Below are positions 48,993 through 61,548 of a stretch of 64,000 bases of DNA, piece after piece. Where the stretch lies: the NCBI GenBank assembly GCA_963693085.1, contig OY856410.1, positions 883,706,335 through 883,770,334 on the forward strand. The letters run 5' to 3'. The notes below the pieces were generated by a model. That model saw only the letters and a program-made list of their open reading frames with translations, was not told the origin of the DNA and searched no databases. A program made the position numbers and the translations under genes. Position 1 is the stretch's first letter. The number at the start of each line of letters is the position of its first letter. Origin of the DNA: Alisma plantago-aquatica (taxonomy: Eukaryota; Streptophyta; Magnoliopsida; Alismatales; Alismataceae).

Positions 48993-49211
48993 CTTCATCA
49001 ATTGGACCATTGAAAGTACATTAAATTATAACCCTTGGATCTCCAACCATTCATCACAACCCTTGACTTCCAAACGGTCTTGAGATCGTTTGGCCTCAAA
49101 TGGTCTTGAGACCATTTGCACCATCAACCATGAAATTGATTCATTCAATTAGGGTTTCAACATTTCAACCCGATTCGAGTTTATAATTAGTGGATTATCC
49201 ATCATTGAACC
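48988..49211 (-). repeat. Ty3 LTR H, third piece
   Basis: Resumes LTR H after element F with the same CAAACGGTCTTGAGATCG-type words; 49097-49118 is CAAATGGTCT, TG, AGACCATTTG. It is cut at 49212 by element C and its remaining part (about 1 kb expected) is outside the window. Confidence 0.65.
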
Positions 49212-52200
49212 TGTGGCAACACATCCCACTATCACACAAACAACGACATGTTACGCAAAAACGTGTGGAAATCACCATAACCACAGATTATAAAAAAAAA
49301 CACAGGTTAATTAAAACCGATTGCGGAAAGTAGGTAAACTGAGAAAACTATTACATTTAAGTCCACATCCTGCAAGGAAACAGGTTATACAAACATTTAC
49401 AAGCCTTGATATGTGTCCCCAGCTTAGAGCAACAACTGTCTTGTCATCACATGAGTTCATCACCTGTTTATATGTACATAAAGCCCACATCCGGCCAGCA
49501 GCAGGATATACAAAGGATCAAGAGTTATACATCGTAAAACAAAGTCAAAATGCTTCCAAGGACCTGAGAGTACAGGGATGACTCTAGACTCTACTACAAA
49601 ACAACCAAAACAGTAGCATATCCATCACTTGCCTTCTACTGCTCGTCTTGCTGCTCGACCGCAACTCCGCGACCACCACCATGTCTAGCTCGACCACCTA
49701 AAAAGGGTGTAAACCAGCGGGGTGATACACACAGTCCCAGCGAGAAACATAACTCCCCGCCGAAACTATAAAACCAAAGGAAGATAAAGCAGATAACTAA
49801 TAAGAGGTATAACAAGAGCAGTCTATATAAATAATCTATTCATACCATGAAGCTTGCCAGGCTGTACAGAAGGCATATACCAAAGTATTTCTTTATGGAA
49901 CATGATTAACAAGATATGATTTATAAGCTCTTACCACATATCATAAGGAAAGTATAAGTAACTTCAAGGTATAGCAAGATTACCTATACAAGAAAGGCCT
50001 CAACCAATGTTTCGTGTTTTGCCATAAGTAGTAAATACTATTCGACTGGATTACGTATATTTATGCCCTGAGGAAGTGAGCCGTACCACTCAAATCCAAC
50101 CTTCAGTTGCAAAACCCAAGCCGGTGCCATACAAGGTCAATGGAAGAGCCGGAATCCATGACCTCTCCGCCTTGTGGTCAGTGCACGACTACAACACATG
50201 CAGGACTGTAGTCTCATGCTTAAGTGGCCTCAGCCACAGGGTCAGGCTACCCTCTGTCTAGCCCACCTTGGTACAGGTCTCGGCGCTAGTGAAACTGAGC
50301 CATGGGCCTGTTCACCATGCTCTGAGCCATGAACTCATTCATGCTCCCATATCACATATCCTGAACCATGGGCCTGTTCACCATGCTCTTCACATACTGA
50401 GCAACAGGCCTGAATCCACACTCTGGAGTCTACAACCGAAGTTGCACTCATACCTCCTCATTTCTGGCTAGGAGAAACCACACATATTCAATAATATGCG
50501 CTTCCAGGTTAACCCACAGGAGAACCTGTTTCACCATCACCAGCTCCTGACGATGATGGATCTATGGCCAGGGCAAACTACATGATTTGTTCCACTGTGA
50601 TTAATTAGTATATTTTAAGTGGAATGCGAGATTCAACCAAGTTGTATAACATGAAAATAGAATAAACAACATGAAACTCAATATCATGGTTTTACTGTAA
50701 TCAACATCATCCTGACCCACCACAAGGATCCAACATTACATTGCCATGGGATCTCAATCCCTCATCACATAGTGCCACTGCCTCTCAAGGCTTACATCAT
50801 CACCATGGAATATCAATCCCAACACTAGTCAAGCTCAGGTCCTCAGACCATCACATCATCAAGAGTAACCATCAGGGCAATATTACTCAAAGATAAATAC
50901 CTCATAGACCTTTACCTGGCTATGCATCTATATGAAACACCTGCATGGTTAGTTTGCACATTCATCGAATCATATCATCAACATAGAGCAGTATTGATGA
51001 TTATATGCTTTGTCATTCATGCCTCAAACTATGATTATACACAAGTCATATCATCAAGCAGAGCATCCTGTATGCTTACCATTTCCTTAGCATTATACAG
51101 ATGATTCGAGATGATTATAAGCAGAGGTAATATCATGTCAAGTTACATAGATGTGAGCTACCATATTAGTTATCAGCAACCATATCAAGGATCAAATATA
51201 AACCCAAACGTGATTACATAAACAAGATCTAGCGTAGATGTTTTATAGAAGGATCAAGACCCTCACTAGAAGTGCCCACTACCATCATAAGAAGTGTGAC
51301 GGGTAGGGCACCACAAGAGGTGGTATCAGGCAGGGCACTCTCCCCTATCGCCCAACCCTCAACTCATGTCAGTTAGGCAGACCAACACCTATCGACTCAG
51401 CACTTAGCAAGGGTACCGAGCTACCATCTCAGGGTGTCGAGCAGCATGTGTCGTGCAACCACATGCATCGGGCAACGACGCATCAGACTTATCGTGCACC
51501 CATGTGTGTTGTGCAACGCGTGCCGTGCAAGGTGTAACGTGAAACACTCTATCGTGCAACGCTCTGTCGGGCATCATGGTGTCGGGCAACACAGCGTCGT
51601 GCTCCGCTATCTAACCTGAACCTACCGGACGACACACACGACAATGATTAACGCGACACCTGTCACTCATCATAGAGCTAGATAACAACTCCACACCTCA
51701 AGCCAATGACACCAAGCCATCACACATGTATCGGGCAGGTTACTCTTCAAAGTGGAATGCCCGACACACGCAAGGCAAAGACTAAGGGTGACGCCTACCA
51801 CCGAACCAGATGTGACACACAACGCATAAAAGATCAAGAACCTGGGTGTTATCGCCCAACACAGCCACGCAACATGACGACCAAGGCTCTAGGCCAAAGA
51901 AGGATGTCGGGCAATGACACCACCCACCTCATATCGGGCAAGACACAACCTGACAGGGTCACCACCAACCTCAAGCACAAGGGCACCAAAACCCTAATGT
52001 ATCAAGAAGATGGTTCACCTCTCAACTATCAAGAGAGAGGGGTCTTGCCCAGCTTCATATCACCAATCGGGCAACACAAGGAACAACCCTAAACAAGGTT
52101 CACAACCACCACAAAGCTCACCTTTCAAGTCCATGGTGAGAGAAGGGTGTTGCTCAAGCAACTAGAACACAAGCTCACCTCTCAACTTAAACGAGAGAGG

Positions 52201-53235
52201 GGTATTGCCCATGCTACTAGAACTGAAGCTCACTCCTCTAGAACAAGGAGAGAAAGGATTATTGCTCACCAAGAAACCCTAGAGCATAGGTTTGGCCAAC
52301 AAGGTGCAACTAAGAAAGAAACTATACTAACAACATACCTAGCCGATCATAGGCAACATATAAACAAGAACTTATAAGATGGTAATGTAGTTAGGGTTAG
52401 GAGTTATGTAACCCGCCTTAAGCAAGCTCCAAGCACCACCACAAGAAGGAGAGCAAGGCACTCTAGGGTTCAGCCACCACTAGAGGAAGAAGGAGACTCC
52501 AAGAAGGATTGACCACCAAGCTTGCAAAGGAAGAAAAGTGTTGTGCACCAAGGAGAGGGAGACTAAGGAACTAAAGGGATCCTTAGCAAGGGAAAGGAAA
52601 CACATATATAGAAGGGGATGGAGGAGAAACCAAGGGAAGATAAGGCAAGGTGTCGCCCACCTAGAGACACTTGTCCATGGGCAAAGCCACATGCCCTAAA
52701 CACATGTCCAAAGCCATTGCAACATGCAAGCATCAAGCACCAAGTGTCCACTAGTGGTGACACAAACAAGGTCAAAGAAGGTCAAAGGGTCCATGGGCGA
52801 CACACCTTCATGCCATGGCCGACACACCCACTCCATGGCTGACACAACCCTGGGCGACACACCACCAGGGCAACACACATTCTGGGCGACACACTTAGGC
52901 CGACACAAGCATGCTCTTGCCCGACACAAGGTCCAAAGAAGCAAAGGCAAGGCACCACAAGGCTCAACAAGCTCAACCAAGCCCAAAGGAACTCAAGAAA
53001 CAAGCCCAATCCTTCCTCTCAACACTAGAGGAAGCAAGGAGAGGGAGGAACACCTCACAAGGTGGAAAACTTGCCCACAAACCCTAGACTTGGGTTAATT
53101 GCAAGTAGAACCTCCAGCTCTCAACCAAGCACCAACAAACCCTAATTACAACAGAAGGTGATTAGCAAGCAACAAAGCATCAGGGTTAAGCAAAGCAAAC
53201 AGGGTAAACCCTAAACGGAGGTCAGGGTCCTTACA
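49212..53235 (-). repeat. Element C 3' LTR
   Basis: 4,024 bp with ends TGTGGCAACA and CCTTACA, same architecture as the LTRs of A: promoter blocks (49559-49770), shared block (50525-50574), CGTGCAAC/CGGGCAAC cluster (51290-51960), stem-loops (52013-52270) and CGACACACC cluster (52795-52930). The apparent reading frames inside are chance frames. Confidence 0.9.
49559..49770 (-). promoter_or_regulatory. Conserved LTR blocks, element C
   Basis: AGGACCTGAGAGTACA at 49559-49574 and CCACCTAAAAAGGGTGTA near 49696, same order as the other Ty3 LTRs here. Confidence 0.5.
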
Positions 53236-53245
53236 CGCTAACACC

Positions 53246-54849
53246 CTATAAAGGGATTTCATCCCCGAAATCCGAAGAGAAAAGTGAGGGATACTTCCTC
53301 CTCATCTCTTCCTCAAGCTCCCACGTGGCTTCCTCAACGCCACGATGATGCCAAAGAACCTTCACAAGAACTAGATCCTTCCTCTTCAGCTTCTTAACTC
53401 TTCTATCAAGGATCATCATAGGACCTTCCTCGTAGGTCACATCTTCATCAAGCTCAACTTCATCTGGATGTATCACTGTCCCTGAATCCGGATGACTTTT
53501 CTTCAACATACTGACGTGGAACACTGGATGTAACCTGTGCAACTCTGGCGGCAACTCTAACTTGTAAGCTACTTTGCCAACGCATGCTATGACCGGGTAT
53601 GGCCCCATATACCTGGGTGCTAACTTACCCTTCCGACCAAACCTTAGCACACCTTTCCACGGCGAGACTTTAAGATACACTTTGTCTCTTACCTGGAACT
53701 CCAAAGGTCATCGACGATTGTGTACATAAGACTTCTGCCTGTCCTGTGCCGCTTTCAACTGTTGTTGTATCACCTTGATCTCTTCTGTCGTCTGCTGTAC
53801 TAACTCAGGACCCAAAAGCTAATATTCACCAGACTCATACCAACACAAGGGGGATCTGCACTTTGTTCCATATAAGGCCTCATAAGGAGCCATGTCAATG
53901 CTCCGCTGATAACTGTTGTTATAGGCAAACTCTACCAAACTGGGGTGTATGTCCCAACTGCCTAGGAACTGCAAGACACAAGCTCGAAGGAGATCCTCTA
54001 GAATTTGAAAAGTCTTCTTAGACTATCCATCTGTCTGCGGGTGGAAGGTGGTATTGAACATCAACTATGTTCCCAACGCTTTGCGCAACTATTCCCAAAA
54101 ATGACTCGTGAACTGAGGACCTCTGTCAGAAACTATCGTCGCTGGCACACCATGTAAATGCACTATCTCATCCACATACACTCAAGTGAGCTTCTCGGCT
54201 GTATACGTTGTCTTCACTGGTATGAAATGGGAAGACTTCGTCAATCTGTCCACTATAACCCAAATGGAATCATGATTCCTAGTTGTCCTGGGTAGACCAA
54301 CTATGAAATCCATGGTTATATGATCCCATTTCCACTATGGTATCGACAGGGGTTGCAACGTACCTGCCGGCTTCTGATGCTCAACCTTGACTTGCTGACA
54401 AACCACACACCTAGCCATGAACTCAGCTACATCTTTCTTCAAACCGGGCCACCAATACAAGTCCTTCAGACTATGATACATCTTGGTGACTCCTGGATGC
54501 ATAGTATACATCGACGTGTGCGCTTCCTCCAGCACTAACTTCCTCATATCATCAGTATCGGGGACCACCATCCTATCACGATAGCAAACTAGGCCATCCT
54601 CGGACTCATGGAACCCATCACACTTTTTGCTGCCGAACTCTGATCTGATCAACTGTACTGCATCATTTGCTTGGTATGCATCCTTGATATGTTGTCTCAG
54701 CATAGGCTTGACATGTATCTGGGCTAAAAGTCCAGCTAACAAGGAAACTTCCATCTGCACATTCATCTTCCGCAAGGAAACAAGCATATCCCGTCTATGG
54801 CATATCAGGGAACTCAACTGTGCCTTCTTTGAAGGAAAAGAAGAAGACT
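53246..54849 (-). pseudogene. pol: Element C integrase and chromodomain-like tail, truncated by D
   Basis: One frame from the D junction at 54849 to a stop at 53246. It starts just after RNase H and runs through the HHCC module (HTSMYTMHPGVTKMY, CVVCQQ), is broken by stops around 53700-54340 in the DDE core, and reopens as [12 protein letters not shown] ... [13 protein letters not shown] ... [17 protein letters not shown]. The two open blocks are in the same frame, so the damage is nonsense rather than indels. The frame upstream of 54849 (about 13 residues) belongs to the D LTR, not to this gene. Confidence 0.85.
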
Positions 54850-57723
54850 TTTGTAATGATCCTGCCTCCCGGTAACCCCCAATCAAGGGAGACATGAAGG
54901 TCGGAATCGTTAATCAATTACAGGATCAAAGGTTCAACAAATAATCAATGATAATTATGAAATTCTACTACTAAACTGAATATTGGCAGGAAAATTTAGA
55001 ACTTTATTTACCTTTTGAAACTTTGGGAAAACAATCTATCCCTTACTGGAATTGCTCTATCTAATCCTCCTTGCACTTTACTTCTTATTTTGGAAGGTGA
55101 CAATTTACTGTTTGTTCCTTTAGGGTTTGTACCTAAAACGCCGACAAACAAATACGCGATCAGCACAAAGCTGGTATGTGGGGGATTACAAAAATTTGTA
55201 CAGCTACATTAACAATGTAAACAACCAATTATTATTAACATTCAAATTACATTTTAAGCAGTACTACTCAATCCCTTCCTATCCCCTTTCTCTGTGTTGT
55301 CCCTGCAGTGGACATGGAAACTACCTCTCTCATATGGTAGATCTTCACTAAACCCCGCATGATCCTATCGAACAGGTAGACCAATATCTAGGGTTGAGTC
55401 GCATGGCACTACCCAGAGGTAGTCCAATCTCTAACTCATTATGACTTGATGGACCTACCCCATTAGTAGCCATTTACTAAGTCATTTAGTGACCTGATGG
55501 GCCTACCCCATTGGTAGCATTTTACTAGGTCAACCCCTTAAGCTACAGAGGGGACTAGGATCTGAGCTAGTACGCATAATTCTTAGGTGATAGTCATATT
55601 CACACTAAAATTTGCATGAATTGAAACATCCAACTGTTTAATTCAAGTCACGATAGAAACTGCGACAAAATCACGGAAAACTAATTCAGGTAGTCATAAG
55701 CGTAACCACATACCTATTATGTAGGCTTGAATGTAGAAAAACTCAATCAACCAGGAATCAAGCAAATTCACTCACACAATTTATTCCTGAAAAAGGCATT
55801 CAATTTCTATATTATCAATCATGTCATCATGACTCATTAATTCTAATCGTTTCCTAGGTTATTTGCCCTTTTTAGGGTTTTAACCATAATTAGGGTTTTA
55901 TTTCCTTTTTATTACTTTTACCTTACTTTTATCAAATATTCATCAAACCCTAATTATCTTGTCCTATTTTCCATTAAGGTCCTAAAGATCAGGTTGGACC
56001 ATATAAACCCTAATTTTTAGATTGCAATATCTTTTTCTTTTTCTCTAATTTAGGGTTTCTAAATATTTTAATCAACATATTGAATTAAAAACCCTAAACA
56101 TGTAATTCTATCATCAAAACAGGTTAAAAACCATCTTAATCATTAATCAGGTAAACATATTCGAAATAACCTAATTGCAAAACTAAATATATCCTTGATA
56201 ATCAATTAGGGTTTTCTTTTTACAAATTAACTCTTTTTCCATCAAAATATGCACTTTTGCAAAAATATATAGATTCAGATATCCAAACCATTTTTAACCT
56301 GTTCCTCATATTTTTCTGATCATTTTTCATGTATTGACTTTTTGCATCCGAGTTTCCTAGCTCAAGATATGATTTTTATAAGAACATCCCTTTTAATAAA
56401 TTATTTGTTATTTTCCTAGGAAAAGCTAGGGCCGCCCGATCTATGGACCTTGGATCCACTGAGGATCCAACGGCCTTGAGGGAGCGCTCCCTGCCTTTTG
56501 CAAAACAAGCGATCAAAGGATGAAAACATCCTTACCTGTAAATGGAGTGCGGAGGGGCAGATTGGTAAAAGGCCACCTGACCTTCTTCTTCCTCGCGTCT
56601 TTGTTGCCGCATCAACGCCGGTCAACCACGAGGTTGACTTTAGGCTGTAGCGCTCCTTTGCTTGCGCCGATGATCCAGGGAGCTCCGCCTCCCTCCTTCG
56701 GACTCGAAGACACCTTCAATCGCATGCCAACTGCACACCAAGCTCGCCCCCCACTCGCCGGAGTCTGGCGACGTAAGCTGCTGAAGTAGGGGTGAAAGTC
56801 AAGGCAATCAGAGCAATTGAGGGCACGAGGTCATTCCTCGCAGCAGTCCGTAGCATTTGGGATAGGAAAAATAGGTGATGGTGCCCTTGTGTGCCCTCCC
56901 CTATATATAGGGTCGAGGAAGACCTGCGCAATTTGGGCGTTTCCACAAACGGTGGCAAAATCTAATGAAACCAGGGAGGAATCTTTGCGATTTCCCCTCC
57001 TGAATCCAATGGGATCATTTCCTGATTTGCTCATGTACTGGAGTTTTGAGAATCTAGGATGGAAAGTCTACCCTGTAACCAGCAACATCCCAGTCCCAAC
57101 GGGACTTAGACGATGAGCGCCCATCGTTGGATTAGGATCCGACGGGCCTCATCTCCCGCGTTCAAAGGAAATATTCATCTATTTATCATTTAATTCAGGA
57201 AAATTCCCAAATCAAAGATAACTTGCAAAATTAATATCTCCCAAACCATAACTCCGATTTATCTCAAATTTTAAGGGAAAGTTTCTTTTAATATTTCCTA
57301 GCTTTGTACGAAATTTGGGAAACAACTTGCAATGGATGAGAAGGCTTCCTTCTCTCCCAAGTTTTCTCATCAATTAATCCAAATTAATTTATATTCCTTT
57401 TTCCTTTGTAATTATCTTGTTGTTTTGGGTCCCTTGGACCTCAAGGAAACATAAAGGCATGAATTCCCATTTGGGGAATATTGGTTTGCCTTTATCTTCT
57501 TTTAATTATCGATTTCTCATATTTCTCTTTTATTAACCAATTTCTTTTTCTTTTTAATTCCCTTTTCTTTTCAATTGGGCTTAATGACTAACAAAGCCCA
57601 CAATCATTCAATCAAAGCCATTTCACACGAAATCTATCACAATTAAAAGAAAAGGATATCATTTATTCATTAAAAGGGAAAATACACATTACATTATATT
57701 TTCAAGAAAATGGGGTTGTAACA
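54850..57723 (-). repeat. Element D 3' LTR
   Basis: 2,874 bp, TGTAATGATCC to GGTTGTAACA. It differs from the other Ty3 LTRs in sequence and length. Features: a two-copy ~44-bp direct repeat (GACCTACCCCATT, 55441-55532), TTAGGGTTTT words (55850-56220), a GC-rich block (56410-57170) bounded by GATCCAACGGCC and ATCCGACGGGCC, and a palindromic TATA-like site. Reading frames within the GC-rich block on both strands resemble no protein I know. Confidence 0.8.
56899..56912 (-). promoter_or_regulatory. Palindromic TATA-like element in LTR D
   Basis: CCCTATATATAGGG, a perfect 14-bp palindrome within the GC-rich part of the LTR. It is the likely core promoter TATA box of D on the minus strand, but as a palindrome it gives no direction by itself. 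Confidence 0.5.
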
Positions 57724-57735
57724 TCCTCCCCTCCT
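57724..57735 (-). promoter_or_regulatory. Polypurine tract of element D
   Basis: Minus strand reads AGGAGGGGAGGA directly before the LTR start TGTTACAACC, a textbook polypurine tract. Confidence 0.85.
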
Positions 57736-57766
57736 TACAGGAATTTTGCCCTCAAAATTCAAACAA

Positions 57767-59373
57767 TCAAACAAACAATTCAGGGTATGTTTTCTCCATG
57801 TCTGCCTTCAACTCCCATGTGGCCTCATCCTCTCCATGGTGCTTCCAAAGAACCTTTACCATCTCTATATTCTTGCATCTGAGCTCTTTCACCTTGGTAT
57901 CTAGAATCCGCAAAGGTGACTGAGGGTAAGTCAGCTTCCCTTGAAGCTCAATAGGTTCAATGCTCAGCACATGGCTCAGATCTTGCACATATCGCTTCAG
58001 GTTAGACACGTGAAACACATCATGCATTGTGCTATACTGAGGGGGTAATGCCAAATGGTATGCAGCTTCACCAATCCGTTCTAACACCTCAAACAGACCC
58101 ACGTATCGGGGACTCAGCTTTCCTCTGTTCTTAGCTATAGCTCAGAGCGGTCGGATTTTCAAAAACACATGATCTCCCACAGTGAAATGCACATCAGTCC
58201 GCTTTGCATCAACATACGACTTTTATCGATCCTGGGCTCTCTTTAGCCTTTGCTTGATCAAAGCCACTTTATCAGCATACACTTGGAGCTCATCTGACCT
58301 CAACAAGGTCCTCTCACCCACATCATCCCAGTGAAGTGGTGACCGACACGGTCTCCCCTACAAAGCTTCATACAGAGGCATCCCGATACTGTCTTGGTAG
58401 CTGTTGTTGTAGGCGAACTCTATCAACGGTAAGTATTGCTCCCATGAGCCACCCCAATCGAGCACACAAGCTCTCAGCATATCTTCTAATGTCTGGATCG
58501 TCCTTTCTGACTGACCATCTGTTTGGGGGAGATAAGCGGTACTGAACTTTAACCTTGTACCCAGTTCCTCTTGAACTTGCTTCCACAACTTGGAAGTGAA
58601 CTTTGGGTCTCTATCTGAGATGATCGATCCTGGCACACCATGCAAACATACTATCTCTCTGATATACAGCTTAGCTAGGTCTGTCACCTTAGCAGTGGTC
58701 TTCAGGGCAAGGAAGTGTGCTGACTTTGTAAGACAATCTACCACGACCCATATCACATGATGACCTCTCTTGGTCCAGGGTAGACCCACCACAAAATCCA
58801 TGGTGATCTGCTCCCATTTCCACTCGGGAATCTCTATTGACTGTAAAAGTCCGCCGGGTCGCTGGTGTTCAACCTTCACCATATGGCATGTAAGACAACT
58901 GGCCACCCATGACACAATGTCTTTCTTCATTCCTGGCCACCAGAAAAACCACTGTAGGTCCTTGTACATCTTAGTAGTTCCTGGGTGCACTGTGTACTAG
59001 GACCCATGAGCCTCTTGCAAGATGTGTTCCTTTATTGATGAATCCGCTGGAACCCATACGCGATTCTCAAACCTGATTCCTCCATCTACTCCCACGGATA
59101 GACGAGTCTGTGGCTTCATTATTAAACCTTTCTTCTTGTCTAGCTCTCCACTGGTCAACTATGCAGTTATGATCTCACTCAACAACTCAGATTGAATCTG
59201 GATATTAGCCAACCGAACTCGGTCCTCTAGTAGCTGTGGAGTCCATTCTACAAGTTCCTCCAAACTTTTCCACTGAATGGACAAAACAGCTGCACACTTA
59301 AGCTGTTTTCAACTCAACGCATCAACCACTACATTCACCTTACCAGGATGGTAGGCAATGGTGAAGTCGTAAT
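57767..59373 (-). pseudogene. pol: Element D pol: RNase H end, integrase, chromodomain-like tail
   Basis: One frame from 59373 to the stop at 57767. It reads YDFTIAYHPGKVNVV (RNase H end), HPGTTKMYKDL and CLTCHMV (zinc module), MDFVVGLPW, VDCLTKSAHF, ISDRDPKFTS and TDGQSERTIQTLEDML (Asp, Asp, Glu of the DDE core), then VGDHVFLKIRP, LSPRYVGLFEV and VLWKHHGEDEATWEL (chromodomain-like). Several in-frame stops interrupt it, including one right after LIEFAYNNSYQDSIGMPLYEAL's end near 58355 and two in the linker to 58102. No frameshift is apparent. The upstream part is removed by element E. Confidence 0.85.
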
Positions 59374-61132
59374 TATAACATCCCTGACCTGAGTTATAAC
59401 CTAACCCTAGAAGTTTTTCCTAAATTTGTAATTAAACACTTGTAATAATCTTTTAGCAGGTAATAAAAGCTCCTAAGGAACATATGTTTCCATTCCTGTC
59501 CCCTAGGAACAATGTTGTAGTATTGTTTTGCAATGCAGGGACCTATGTGCAATTATCCGGTTAAGAGGTTTAACTTGCAGAGTTCATAGGTTAAGATGTA
59601 CCCTTGATGATGAAACATCATAAGAGTGAATCTGATGAACCAAGTGAACGATCCTTCATTTCTCTTCACTTCTCTTCTTTCTCAAAACATCTAAGGCAAG
59701 CTCTGGAGCTCAGGGAGGCGACCAAGTAGTTCTAAGGTGAGAAGAACCATCTTCAAGCTCGGATTCTTGGGTGAATTCATCATGCAAGCTTGGTTTTGTG
59801 GATAACTCACTTAGTTTTCTTGTTCTAGCCATCCATTTCTACCTTTCTTTGGAGGAATCACACTTGACCAAGTTGTGGGGTTCAAGACGCCATTAGAGGC
59901 TTGAATCCTGGAAGCTTGGAGCTCCAAGAACATCGTTTAAGGTGGGTTTTATAATTCTAAACTCTACACTTTATATGCATGTTTTGTTCTTGCAATTCTA
60001 GTACTTAGTTCTTCTTCTACCCCCCTTCTTCCTTGCACTTTGCAAGTAAAACGGTGGAATAACCGACCTTGACAGAGGTTGAAGAAGGTGGGCATGATTA
60101 CCAAAGTTACTTTATCAAACGGTCCTGTTTCCCCCCCCCCCTGACCAGACCGTTTGAAGGGCAAACGGGTTCACATGGTTGGTTGGAGAAAACGGGTTCA
60201 ACCCATTTGAGGGCATTGACCAAGCATTGACCGTTTGGGATTCCTGTTCATAATCATGTAGGATAATGACCCACCAAATTTGAGGGGTTAACTCCAAAGG
60301 AATCGTAGGTTGAAGGCCAATCAATTAGGCAATCGAATTGAATTAAGTGCTGATTTTTCCAAACTGATTAACTTGAACTTTTTGGGCAAACGGGTTCAAC
60401 CCATTTGAGTGAGTTGACCAAGCATTGACCGTTTGAGATTCCTATTCATAATATGTTGAATTTCATTCCTGCAAAGAATCAAAGTTAAATTCTTAACCAA
60501 TTGAGAGTTGAAGGCACTTCAACATCCTAACCCTAATCGGGCTGAAATTGCTGTTTTCATATATAAATTTTGTTGAGTTTTGGGTTGAAGGACCCAAACG
60601 GTCTCAAGATCGTTTGGGGGTTCCTCCAAATGGTCTCAAGACCGTTTGGGCACAACTCAAGACCGTTTAAAGGTCTAAAGTTGAGGTAATTTGATGGGTT
60701 GAGGGTCCAATTTTAATAAGTTGTTGAATCGATAAAAATGCTGATTTTAGACCTAATTTAAGTTCAACCCTAATCCAACCGACTTGGTTTTTGGTCAAAC
60801 TTTGGGCAAACGGTCTCAAGATCGTTTGGAGGTCATCCAAACGATCTCAAGACCGTTTGGGCCAAGTTTGGGCCCAATTGGAGTTCAATTGATAGGTTCA
60901 ACCTTGATTTGATTCACATTGTTGAAAACTGATGTTTAGCTGATTGGAAACCTTAATTGAGTTAGACTTAACTCTAATTGGCTTCCAATTGAAGGTCAAA
61001 TTGGTGTCCAATTGTTTGGGGCTCATCTTAATTGACTCAATTTGTAAGTGGTTAACATGGCTTGGACCAATTGAAGGCTTCAACAAAGGATATCCTATTC
61101 TATCGTAACCTTTATGTCACCTTTCATGACCA

Positions 61133-61548
61133 CACTCGTTTAGGCTCAAATGGGTTGACACTCGTTTAGGCTCAAATGGGTCCACACTCGTTTAGGCTCA
61201 AATGGGTTGACACTCGTTTAGGCTCAAACGGGTCCACACTCGTTTAGTCTCAAATGGGTTCACACCCGTTTCAACTCAAACGAGTCCACACCCGTTTCAA
61301 TCCAAATGGGTTCACACCCGTTTCAACTCAAACGAGTCCACACCCGTTTCAATCCAAATGGGTTCACACCCGTTTCAAATCAAATGAGTCCATACATGTT
61401 TCAACTCAAACGAGTCCACACCTGTTTCAATCCAAATGGGTTCACACCCGTTTCAACTCAAACGAGTCCACACCCGTTTCAACTCAAATGGGTTCACACT
61501 CGTTTCAATTCAAATGGGTTCACACTCGTTTCAACTTAAATGGGTTCA
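61133..61548. repeat. 26-bp tandem repeat, about 16 copies, LTR E
   Basis: Unit CACTCGTTTAGGCTCAAATG plus GGTTGA, later CACCCGTTTCAACTCAAACG plus AGTCCA. The period is an exact 26 bp over 416 bp with alternating variants. Each unit contains an imperfect inverted repeat CTCGTTT...AAACGGG. Confidence 0.9.

Larger units (their letters stand above)
49212..54849 (-). mobile_element. Element C: Ty3 element of the A family, interrupted by D
   Basis: 3' LTR 49212-53235 and 1.6 kb of internal sequence up to the insertion of element D at 54850. The rest of C should follow beyond D and E outside the window. Left flank is GAACC; its partner cannot be checked. It is related to A over its full visible length but clearly more different from A's LTRs than those are from each other. 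Confidence 0.85.
54850..59373 (-). mobile_element. Element D: Ty3 element inserted in C and cut by E
   Basis: 3' LTR 54850-57723, polypurine tract, then integrase back to the end of RNase H at 59373, where element E begins. Its insertion point in C follows GAAGACTTT, a sequence that is uninterrupted in element A at about 28627, which fixes the boundary. The rest of D (RT, gag, 5' LTR) is outside the window. Confidence 0.85.

Noticed and set aside
56416..57116. Open frames of 69-99 codons in the GC-rich part of LTR D
   Set aside because: GC-rich DNA lowers stop frequency; frames exist on both strands and match no family I know.
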